The notes under the pieces: generated by a model
The model's input: the letters and a program-made list of their open reading frames with translations, nothing else
Told to the model about the DNA's origin: nothing
The model's database searches: none
Shown: piece by piece, positions 1-5,238 of the stretch
Position numbering within the stretch: the first letter of the stretch is position 1
Layout: every line of letters starts with the position of its first letter
Assembly: GCA_934561335.1 (NCBI GenBank)
Contig: CAKTGD010000101.1
Coordinates: 1 to 5,979 of the forward strand
Source of the DNA: an uncultured Oscillospiraceae bacterium
GTDB lineage: Bacteria; Bacillota_A; Clostridia; Oscillospirales; Oscillospiraceae
Direction: 5' to 3'
DNA length: 5,979 nt
Position numbers and translations under genes: made by a program

Positions 1-5
1 TACAT
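1..5 (-). CDS. Start of an unidentified gene downstream of the sigma factor gene (cut by window edge)
   Basis: Reading the minus strand past the sigma gene's stop, a GAGAGGG ribosome-binding site (positions 19-13) is followed after 7 nt by ATG at 5-3, and then the window ends. The 33-nt gap after the sigma stop contains no obvious terminator, so this would be the next gene of the same transcript. Only the start codon and two more bases are visible, so nothing can be said about the product. The call rests entirely on the good Shine-Dalgarno match and its spacing. Confidence 0.5.
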
Positions 6-38
6 GATTTTACCCTCTCTTTGAGAAATATATTGCGT

Positions 39-662
39 TCAGCCTTTGCTGATATCGCCCGATTGAAGTTGCCGCCCAATTTTGCGGCGGATGCGCTGTA
101 CAGCATTTTCCACCGATTTCGGAGGCTTGCCTACAGTTTCTGCAATCTCACGGCATGTGAGACCGTCCAAATAGTACCCTAAAATCTCAGCTTCGAAGGC
201 GGATAACTGTTTGCAGGCATACTCCAGCAGACCGGCGGTTTTTTCTCTGTCAATCAATAAAACCTCGGGGTCTACCTGTGCAAAAGCGAGACTGACGTCA
301 AAGAATGAGGGATTCAGGGGGATCGCTTGATTCAGAGGTTGGTGTTTTCCTGAGGAAGCCGATTTCAGAACTGAATAGAGCCGACGGCGGATGCATATCT
401 CGGCAAAGGTACAAAACGATGCATTCTGACTGGGGTCATACTCGCGCATGGCCTTGATTAAGCCCAGCATTCCCTCTTGCAGCAGATCTTCACTGTCTCC
501 GCCTGCGAGGAAATAGGGTCTGGCAACGCTGCGTACCAGCCGGTGATATCGTGCAGCCAAAATCTCTTCGGCGCTGCGCTGCCCGGATTGGCAGGCGGCG
601 CAAAGCTGTTCATCACTCAGGCTTTCCAGATAGGTAAAACTAACCTCTTTGCTATTTACCAT
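39..662 (-). CDS. sigH: SigH-like (sigma-30 type) RNA polymerase sigma factor
   Basis: This 207-residue sigma-70-family protein resembles Bacillus subtilis SigH, which directs RNA polymerase to transition-phase and early sporulation promoters. Region 2 covers roughly residues 18-105. It includes YFLAGGDSEDLLQEGMLGL (50-68), the core-binding and -10 recognition segment, then TFAEICIRRRLYSVLKSAS (85-103) and the GKHQPLN stretch (105-111) that is also typical of SigH. Region 4 lies at about 145-197, with a helix-turn-helix around LTCREIAETVGKPPKSVENA (168-187) for -35 contact. The length is close to that of B. subtilis SigH. The ATG at 662 is the only reasonable start: an in-frame TAG lies two codons upstream, and the next canonical start (TTG, codon 35) would remove conserved residues. 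A consensus promoter directly abuts this ATG. The gene is last of the visible full genes in the ruvCAB-glmM cluster, whereas SigH usually sits near secE/nusG genes. Its exact regulon is unknown, and a SigH paralogue rather than the orthologue is possible. Confidence 0.9.
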   Translation of the reverse strand: MVNSKEVSFTYLESLSDEQLCAACQSGQRSAEEILAARYHRLVRSVARPYFLAGGDSEDLLQEGMLGLIKAMREYDPSQNASFCTFAEICIRRRLYSVLKSASSGKHQPLNQAIPLNPSFFDVSLAFAQVDPEVLLIDREKTAGLLEYACKQLSAFEAEILGYYLDGLTCREIAETVGKPPKSVENAVQRIRRKIGRQLQSGDISKG

Positions 663-667
663 TTTCT

Positions 668-697
668 ATTATACCTTTTCAATAAAGAACTTGTCAA
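668..697 (-). promoter_or_regulatory. Full-consensus housekeeping promoter for the sigma factor gene
   Basis: On the minus strand there is a -35 TTGACA (697-692), an 18-nt spacer, and a -10 TATAAT (673-668). Both hexamers match the vegetative (sigma-A) consensus exactly. Only 5 nt (AGAAA) separate the -10 from the ATG at 662, so transcription should begin at or within 1-2 nt of the start codon. The surrounding 71-nt gap is far more AT-rich than the flanking genes. This lets the sigma gene be expressed independently of ruvCAB-glmM. Confidence 0.85.
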
Positions 698-701
698 GTG
701 T

Positions 702-720
702 TATGATAAAATTTGTCATA
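702..720. promoter_or_regulatory. Imperfect 19-bp palindrome upstream of the sigma promoter (possible operator)
   Basis: TATGATAAAATTTGTCATA reads as a dyad around A711, with eight of nine base pairs symmetric (only 707/715 mismatched). It lies just upstream of the -35 hexamer, at about -41 to -59 from the expected start of transcription. Its core TGATAAA-A-TTTGTCA has the 7-1-7 architecture of Fur/PerR/Zur-family boxes. As RNA the stem would be AT-rich and has no T tail, so a DNA operator is more plausible than a terminator. The binding protein is unknown, and a chance match in AT-rich sequence is possible. Confidence 0.4.
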
Positions 721-733
721 TAGCTGTTTTTTA

Positions 734-2083
734 CTATATATTTTTCACCAATTTCGCCAAATCCTCAGCCACCTTGCAGGCAATTTCATCTGTTTTTGCC
801 TCCACCATGACCCGAATCAACGCCTCGGTACCGGAGGGACGAATCAGTATACGGCCCTCACTGCCCAGCAGGGCCTCTTTTTCCGCCACAGCCTGCGCCA
901 GTTCAGGGGAGGCCATGATGCGCTCTTTCTCACCGGGGGCGGCATCCAGCGCCACATTGATCAGCTCCTGCGGATATTGGGCACAGCATGCGGCAAGCTG
1001 AGAGGCCGACTTATCCGCGGCCTTCAGCGCTTTCAGAAACTGCAATGCCGTCAGCTCGCCATCACCTGTGGTGGCATATTCCCGGAAGATCATGTGGCCG
1101 GACTGCTCGCCGCCGATGGTGTAGTCGCACGCCAGCATCTTTTCCAGCACATGTCGATCTCCCACCGCTGTGCAGACCAGATCGATCTGCTCTTTGCGGC
1201 AGAACTCATGCAGCCCAAGATTGGACATGACCGTTGCCACCACCGCATTGTTGGTCAGCTTGCCTGCACGGCGCAGCGCCAGACCGCATACCGCCATGAT
1301 CTTATCACCGTCAATGGTATGCCCCTTTTCATCCACCAGCAGGCATCGGTCGGCATCACCATCAAAGGCAATGCCCAGATGGTATTTTCCGGCCACCGTC
1401 ATCGTTGCGAGCTGCTCGAGATGGGTGGAGCCGCAGTCTCTGTTGATATTGACGCCATCGGGATCAATATTGATGAAATCCGCCATCACCGGCAGGCGCT
1501 GGAATAAGTCCGGCGCAGTAGCGGCGGCGGCTCCGTTGGCGCAGTCCACCAGAACCCGCAGACCCGATAGATCGCAGCCGACAGTGCCAAGCAGGTAATC
1601 GATGTAATCTTCATGCATTTCCTCGGAGGCATTGCGGCAGCAGCCGATTGCCCCTCCCGTTTTTACCGGCATTTCCGCATGAGAAAGAATCAGCTCCTCC
1701 ACACGGTTTTCCATTGCGTCCGGCAGCTTATAGCCTTGTGCGTTGAACACCTTGATCCCGTTGTGCTCGTAGGGGTTATGGCTGGCGGAAATGACCACAC
1801 CGGCGTCCGCCTTTTCCCTGATGGTCAAAAAAGCAACGGCAGGCGTGGGGATCGTACCCAACAGCAGCACATCGCCGCCGACTGAGCATATACCGGCGCT
1901 CAGCGCCGCCTCCAGCATATCAGAGGAAATGCGCGTATCCTTGCCGATGGTGATCACCGGTTTGCGCCCCAATTCCTCTTGCAGCACAACGGCCACTGCC
2001 TGCCCGACATGGAAGGCCAGCTCTGCTGTCAGATTTTTTCCCGCAATACCGCGAATACCGTCTGTTCCAAATAATTTACCCAT
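734..2083 (-). CDS. glmM: Phosphoglucosamine mutase
   Basis: GlmM converts glucosamine-6-phosphate to glucosamine-1-phosphate in the cytoplasm, the step before UDP-N-acetylglucosamine synthesis for peptidoglycan. The 449 residues match the normal family length and the four-domain alpha-D-phosphohexomutase layout. It begins with the family signature MGKLFGTDGIRG. The phosphoserine loop ISASHNP is at 98-104 (catalytic Ser101), the Mg-binding loop DGDADR at 241-246, the sugar-binding GGEQSGH at 324-330, and the phosphate-binding RPSGTE at 415-420. GGEQSGH and the start motif favour GlmM over other phosphohexomutases. The ATG has a GAGGA ribosome-binding site (2098-2094) 10 nt upstream that adjoins the ruvB stop, and the genes are only 15 nt apart, so it is translated from the ruvCAB transcript. 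The usual Firmicutes partners of glmM (cdaA, cdaR, glmS) are not beside it here. I see no convincing terminator after its TAG stop. Confidence 0.97.
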   Translation of the reverse strand: MGKLFGTDGIRGIAGKNLTAELAFHVGQAVAVVLQEELGRKPVITIGKDTRISSDMLEAALSAGICSVGGDVLLLGTIPTPAVAFLTIREKADAGVVISASHNPYEHNGIKVFNAQGYKLPDAMENRVEELILSHAEMPVKTGGAIGCCRNASEEMHEDYIDYLLGTVGCDLSGLRVLVDCANGAAAATAPDLFQRLPVMADFINIDPDGVNINRDCGSTHLEQLATMTVAGKYHLGIAFDGDADRCLLVDEKGHTIDGDKIMAVCGLALRRAGKLTNNAVVATVMSNLGLHEFCRKEQIDLVCTAVGDRHVLEKMLACDYTIGGEQSGHMIFREYATTGDGELTALQFLKALKAADKSASQLAACCAQYPQELINVALDAAPGEKERIMASPELAQAVAEKEALLGSEGRILIRPSGTEALIRVMVEAKTDEIACKVAEDLAKLVKNI

Positions 2084-2098
2084 TTTTGATACGTCCTC

Positions 2099-3139
2099 TC
2101 ATATTTCCAATTGCGTTTGGCCGCAGAATTCCATGTGCAAATGCTCATAGGCTTTGCCGGTGACGCAGCGTCCCCGCGGCGTGCGCGTCAAGAAGCCCAA
2201 CTGCATCAGATATGGCTCATACACATCCTCCAGCGTTACCGATTCCTCTCCGATGGTGGCCGCCAGCGTATCCAGACCCACCGGGCCGCCGCCGTAGTTT
2301 TCGATGATAGCCCGCAGCATACGCCGGTCCACCTGATCCAGCCCCAGATAATCTACCTCCAGCGCCAGCAGAGCGCTGTCCGCCACCTGCCGGGTAATGG
2401 TGCCGTCCGCCTTGACCTGCGCAAAGTCCCGGACACGGCGCAGCATCCGGTTGGCAATGCGGGGCGTGCCGCGGGAACGGCGGGCGATCTCCATGGCGCC
2501 GGCCTCCTCAATGGGTACATCCAGAATACCGGCGCTGCGGGTGACGATTTCCTTCAGCTCCTCCGGCGTGTAAAGCTCCAGCCGCAGCGTCACGCCAAAC
2601 CGGTCGCGCAGCGGCGCGGACAGCGAGCCTGCCCGGGTGGTGGCGCCAATCAGCGTAAAGTGGGGCAGATCCAACCGTATGGAGTTGGCGGAAGGGCCTT
2701 TGCCAATGATAATGTCGATGGCATAGTCCTCCATCGCCGGGTACAGGATCTCCTCCACGGCGCGGTTCAGGCGGTGGATCTCATCTACAAAGAGAATATC
2801 GTTCTCATTGAGGTTGGTCAGCAGTGCCGCCAGATCGCCGGGCTTTTCAATGGCCGGGCCGGAGGTAATGCGGATATTGACCCCCATTTCGGCGGCGATG
2901 ATGCCGGCCAGCGTGGTCTTACCCAATCCCGGAGGGCCGTGCAGCAGCACATGGTCCAGCGATTCGCCTCTGCGGCGCGCCGCCTCGATGAATACGGACA
3001 AGTTGCCCTTGGCCTTTTCCTGGCCGATATACTCCTTCAGCGTATGGGGACGCAAGGATTTCTCCTGCGCGTCCTCCGGTAAAAAAGTGGTGGATACGAT
3101 CGGCTCTTCATAGATATCGCTGCCGTAATCAATGCTCAC
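2099..3139 (-). CDS. ruvB: Holliday junction branch-migration ATPase RuvB
   Basis: RuvB is the hexameric AAA+ motor that drives branch migration of Holliday junctions with RuvA. The 346 residues are full length. Visible motifs are Walker A GPPGLGKT (68-75), Walker B LFVDEIH (116-122), sensor 1 GATTRAG (165-171), the arginine-finger segment LRDRFG (177-182), sensor 2 RGTPRIANR (223-231), and the C-terminal winged helix with PRGR (321-324) for DNA contact. Translation starts at a GTG (3139-3137). A GGGAGG ribosome-binding site (3152-3147) lies 7 nt upstream and directly follows the TAA stop of ruvA, leaving a 13-nt gap. The tight spacing implies co-transcription and perhaps translational coupling. 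All key ATPase residues are present. Confidence 0.98.
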   Translation of the reverse strand: MSIDYGSDIYEEPIVSTTFLPEDAQEKSLRPHTLKEYIGQEKAKGNLSVFIEAARRRGESLDHVLLHGPPGLGKTTLAGIIAAEMGVNIRITSGPAIEKPGDLAALLTNLNENDILFVDEIHRLNRAVEEILYPAMEDYAIDIIIGKGPSANSIRLDLPHFTLIGATTRAGSLSAPLRDRFGVTLRLELYTPEELKEIVTRSAGILDVPIEEAGAMEIARRSRGTPRIANRMLRRVRDFAQVKADGTITRQVADSALLALEVDYLGLDQVDRRMLRAIIENYGGGPVGLDTLAATIGEESVTLEDVYEPYLMQLGFLTRTPRGRCVTGKAYEHLHMEFCGQTQLEI

Positions 3140-3152
3140 AACGACACCTCCC

Positions 3153-3752
3153 TTACTTCACCATACGCTTGAGCGCCTGACGGATGATCTCCTCCAGCGG
3201 CAGAGTCTCCATATCGATGCCCTTCAAGGCCGCCGCCACCTCGGCGCCGCTGTAGCCCAGCACCGCCAGGGCCGCGCCTGCTTCTTTGGCCTTGTCATTT
3301 GGCAGCACCGTCAGCTGGGGGATAGAGGCATCCGATTCAAAGGCGCCCTGCTCCTTGGCCAGCTTATCCTTCAGCTCCAGTATGATGCGCTGGGCAATCT
3401 TCTTGCCGATGCCCGGCGCGGCGGTCAGCGCCTTTTCATCACCCATTACCACCGCCATAGCCAGATTGGCCGGCGTATTGGCTGAGAGGATCGACAGCGC
3501 CGCCTTGGGCCCCACACCGGATACCCCCAGCAGCAGCTTGAAGCTGTGCAGTTCACTCTGGCTGGCAAAGCCAAACAGCTCCATCGCGTCCTCGCGGACG
3601 TTCATATAGGTGTACAGTTTGGCCTTTTCTCCCTTTTTCAGCTGCGACAGGGTATAGTTGGTGGTGGCGCAGGCGTAACCCACACCGCCGCAATCGATCA
3701 CGGCAAGGTTGGCCTCGATTTCGGCCACAATGCCGTTGAGATAATAGAACAT
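3153..3752 (-). CDS. ruvA: Holliday junction DNA-binding protein RuvA
   Basis: RuvA forms tetramers that hold the four-way junction in a square-planar form and load RuvB. The 199-residue protein shows the three family domains: an N-terminal OB fold (about 1-62) ending in the acidic-pin segment [10 protein letters not shown] (53-62), two helix-hairpin-helix motifs ([14 protein letters not shown], 73-86, and [15 protein letters not shown], 109-123), a flexible linker (about 135-155), and a RuvB-binding domain III (about 156-199). The ATG overlaps the ruvC stop by one base (TAATG), and AAAGGAGA (3767-3760) lies inside the 3' end of ruvC with about 8 nt spacing. This is a classic translational-coupling arrangement. 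Confidence 0.97.
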   Translation of the reverse strand: MFYYLNGIVAEIEANLAVIDCGGVGYACATTNYTLSQLKKGEKAKLYTYMNVREDAMELFGFASQSELHSFKLLLGVSGVGPKAALSILSANTPANLAMAVVMGDEKALTAAPGIGKKIAQRIILELKDKLAKEQGAFESDASIPQLTVLPNDKAKEAGAALAVLGYSGAEVAAALKGIDMETLPLEEIIRQALKRMVK

Positions 3753-4264
3753 TATACGGTCTCCTTTACGTTGGGATCGGTACGCCGCAGCAGGCTGGTG
3801 GCGCTGCGCGCATGACAGATGGCAATGGCCAGCGCATCGGCGGCATCATCAGGCCGGGGGATGGCTTTCAGCTTCAGCAGGCGGCGGGTCATGTCCATCA
3901 CCTGCTTTTTTTCCGCAAGACCATAGCCCACAACCGCCTGCTTTACCTGCATAGGCGTATATTCATAAACCGGCAGATGCAGCTTTTCAGCGGTGCACAG
4001 AATCACGCCGCGGGCGTGGGCAACCGCAATGCCGGTTGTGATATTTTTACTGAAAAACAGCTCTTCAATTGCCATTTCATCAGGATGAAAGTGGCCAATC
4101 AGCTCCGTAAGGTCGCTTTCAATCAGTGTCAGCCGTGCTGCCAGCGGCATACCCGCCGGTGTATTGATCGCGCCATATTGCACCATGCGCTGCGCGGCGC
4201 CTGCGCAGTCAAGTACGCCAAAGCCGACAATAGCAACACCCGGGTCTATCCCCAGAATACGCAA
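3752..4264 (-). CDS. ruvC: Holliday junction resolvase RuvC
   Basis: RuvC is the dimeric, Mg-dependent endonuclease that nicks Holliday junctions symmetrically to resolve them. From the TTG start at 4264 the protein has 170 residues, the normal family length. It opens with the RNase-H-like strand RILGIDPG (Asp7). It also contains AIEELFFSKN (Glu67) and DDAADALAIAICH (Asp140, Asp143), completing the acidic catalytic set. I chose the TTG because GGGAGG (4278-4273) is 8 nt upstream and the protein then begins as other RuvCs do. The longer reading from ATG 4315 adds 17 unconserved residues and lies within the predicted promoter. TTG at 4267 is an alternative one codon earlier, with tighter spacing. 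This is the first gene of the operon. I see no LexA-type box upstream, so SOS control is not evident. Confidence 0.95.
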   Translation of the reverse strand: MRILGIDPGVAIVGFGVLDCAGAAQRMVQYGAINTPAGMPLAARLTLIESDLTELIGHFHPDEMAIEELFFSKNITTGIAVAHARGVILCTAEKLHLPVYEYTPMQVKQAVVGYGLAEKKQVMDMTRRLLKLKAIPRPDDAADALAIAICHARSATSLLRRTDPNVKETV

Positions 4265-4272
4265 CAAAGGCA

Positions 4273-4278
4273 CCTCCC
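4273..4278 (-). promoter_or_regulatory. Ribosome-binding site that fixes the ruvC TTG start
   Basis: GGGAGG on the minus strand lies 8 nt before TTG 4264. No comparable site precedes the upstream in-frame ATG at 4315. It therefore decides the start in favour of the 170-residue protein. Confidence 0.85.
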
Positions 4279-4294
4279 AATGTCTAATCGATTC

Positions 4295-4323
4295 ATTATA
4301 CTCTTTTCTGCCCATTCTTGCAA
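4295..4323 (-). promoter_or_regulatory. Promoter of the ruvCAB-glmM operon
   Basis: On the minus strand, TTGCAA (4323-4318) and TATAAT (4300-4295) are separated by an ideal 17-nt spacer. The -10 is perfect and the -35 matches four of six consensus bases. Transcription would start near 4288, giving a leader of about 24 nt before the ruvC TTG. An ATG at 4315 falls in the spacer and would not be transcribed. Confidence 0.8.
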
Positions 4324-4387
4324 TAGCTGCCCGGCAACAAAGTCGGCGCAGCGGCTTGAATTTTTGGCCAGAGCGGAAGAGAAATCC

Positions 4388-4415
4388 TTGAATAATTTGT
4401 AAAAAGTGGTATAAT
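4388..4415 (+). promoter_or_regulatory. Extended -10 promoter of the B3/B4-domain gene
   Basis: TTGAAT (4388-4393) and TATAAT (4410-4415) are 16 nt apart, and TGG (4407-4409) directly before the -10 gives the extended TGn element. Initiation is expected near 4422, leaving an untranslated leader of about 50 nt. This promoter is back to back with the ruvC promoter, whose -35 is 65 nt away. Confidence 0.8.
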
Positions 4416-4458
4416 GTGTCGTATTAAATTTACTGTCACTTTAAAGCGTAAAAATGAT

Positions 4459-4465
4459 GGGAGGA
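4459..4465 (+). promoter_or_regulatory. Ribosome-binding site that fixes the GTG start of the B3/B4-domain gene
   Basis: GGGAGGA is followed after 6 nt by GTG at 4472. The upstream in-frame ATG codons at 4454 and 4457 overlap or directly precede this site and have no Shine-Dalgarno sequence of their own. GTG is therefore the likelier start. Confidence 0.8.
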
Positions 4466-4471
4466 ACTGTT

Positions 4472-5185
4472 GTGTATTATCAAATCGCGCAGGATTTTTT
4501 GGAAAAGCTGCCCACCGCGTATTTTGGCGCTGTGGCGGTTCGCGGGTTGGATAATCGCCGCCAGATCCCGGAACTGGAGGCAATGCTGGCGGAGAATGTA
4601 TCTGCCTGCGAGACCTATTTTAACGGGAAAAAGCTGAAGGAGTCAGAGGATATTCTTCCTTACCGCGGGGCTTTCACCGCCTTGGGGATCAATCCCAACA
4701 AGTATCTGTGTTCGATTGAAGCGTTATTGACCCGCATTGCCAAGGGAAAGGGCTTTCCGCATATCAACGCCGCTGTGGATTTGGGCAATGCCGTGTCGAT
4801 TAAGTATCGGCTGCCTATGGGTGCACATGACCTTGATACCATTGGTGAGGGGTTGGATGTACGGCTGGCCAGAGCGGGAGACCGCTTTGTGCCCTTTGGC
4901 GGACTGGAGGAGGAGACGCCTGATATGGGGGAAGCAGTTTACGCTTCCGGTCAGGAGGTTCGTACCCGGCGCTGGACATGGCGTCAGTCTGAATGCGGAA
5001 AGATTACCGAAGAGACGCAAGCGATTCTCTTCCCGATTGACGGCTTTACAGATGTGAATGCCGGTAAGGTTCACGAGGCGGCTGAGGAGCTGGTCGGTTT
5101 GCTGCGCCGCTATTTCGGCGCTGCGATTGACATCGAAACCGGTTTTGTCAGCCGTGAACAGCCCCGGTTTGACTTTTTCAGGTAA
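4472..5185 (+). CDS. Solo B3/B4-domain protein (related to the PheRS beta-subunit editing domain)
   Basis: This 237-residue cytoplasmic protein has no signal peptide or membrane segment. It resembles the stand-alone B3/B4-domain family (COG3382 type), related to the region of phenylalanyl-tRNA synthetase beta that hydrolyses mischarged Tyr-tRNA(Phe). The signature segment is AAVDLGNAVSIKYRLPMGAH (100-119), continuing DLDTI. It lines up with the PheT B3/B4 motif VD-x2-N-x-V...P-M-x-A-x-DLD. A second segment, WRQSECGKITEETQAILFPI (170-189), aligns in pattern with the PheT stretch GGE-x-SGV-x2-T-x2-LLE. None of the synthetase catalytic or anticodon-binding domains is present. Role: perhaps trans-editing of misacylated tRNA or binding of an amino acid or nucleic acid, which is inference only. 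Tandem stops TAA-TGA (5183-5188) end the gene, followed at once by a hairpin. It is transcribed alone, divergently from ruvC. Confidence 0.85.
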   Translation: MYYQIAQDFLEKLPTAYFGAVAVRGLDNRRQIPELEAMLAENVSACETYFNGKKLKESEDILPYRGAFTALGINPNKYLCSIEALLTRIAKGKGFPHINAAVDLGNAVSIKYRLPMGAHDLDTIGEGLDVRLARAGDRFVPFGGLEEETPDMGEAVYASGQEVRTRRWTWRQSECGKITEETQAILFPIDGFTDVNAGKVHEAAEELVGLLRRYFGAAIDIETGFVSREQPRFDFFR

Positions 5186-5189
5186 TGAA

Positions 5190-5226
5190 AAGGAAACGCT
5201 TTTCGTCAAAAGAAAAGCGTTTCCTT
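5190..5226. terminator. Bidirectional intrinsic terminator between convergent genes
   Basis: AAGGAAACGCTTTTC (5190-5204) and GAAAAGCGTTTCCTT (5212-5226) form a perfect 15-bp stem around a 7-nt loop (GTCAAAA). On the minus strand the GC part of the stem is followed by TTTTCATT, and on the plus strand by TTATATTAT, so both tails are T-rich but short. It nearly fills the 53-nt gap between the stop of the B3/B4 gene and the stop of selD, so it can end transcripts from both sides. Confidence 0.85.
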
Positions 5227-5238
5227 ATATTATGGCTG

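Noticed and set aside
700..733. Intrinsic terminator after glmM
   Set aside because: The only stem here is AT-rich with an internal mismatch and is not followed by a T run on the minus strand, so the palindrome is better read as DNA.
713..1507. Plus-strand open frame of 264 codons opposite glmM
   Set aside because: It is antisense to a complete glmM. Its translation is His/Gln/Arg-rich without domain patterns, and no ribosome-binding site stands out.
2111..3082. Long open frame of 323 codons on the plus strand opposite ruvB
   Set aside because: It is fully antisense to an unmistakable ruvB with intact motifs, shows no recognisable domain, and is of the kind that GC-rich codon use produces opposite a real gene.
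4265..4315. N-terminal extension of RuvC from ATG 4315
   Set aside because: The ATG is inside the promoter spacer, lacks a ribosome-binding site, and the added residues precede the normal RuvC start.
3812..4402. Plus-strand open frame of 196 codons opposite ruvC
   Set aside because: It lies antisense to ruvC and runs through both divergent promoters, with composition typical of a shadow frame.
4424..4450. Leader structure or riboswitch in the 50-nt leader of the B3/B4 gene
   Set aside because: Only a weak 5-bp AT stem can be drawn, and the leader is too short for any riboswitch class I recognise.
4454..4471. ATG codons 4454 and 4457 as the start of the B3/B4 gene
   Set aside because: No Shine-Dalgarno sequence lies upstream of them. 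The GGGAGGA that follows is spaced correctly for GTG 4472.
4296..4583. Minus-strand open frame of 95 codons across the divergent promoter gap
   Set aside because: It covers both promoters and the start of the B3/B4 gene, has low-complexity Pro/Arg-rich sequence and no ribosome-binding site.
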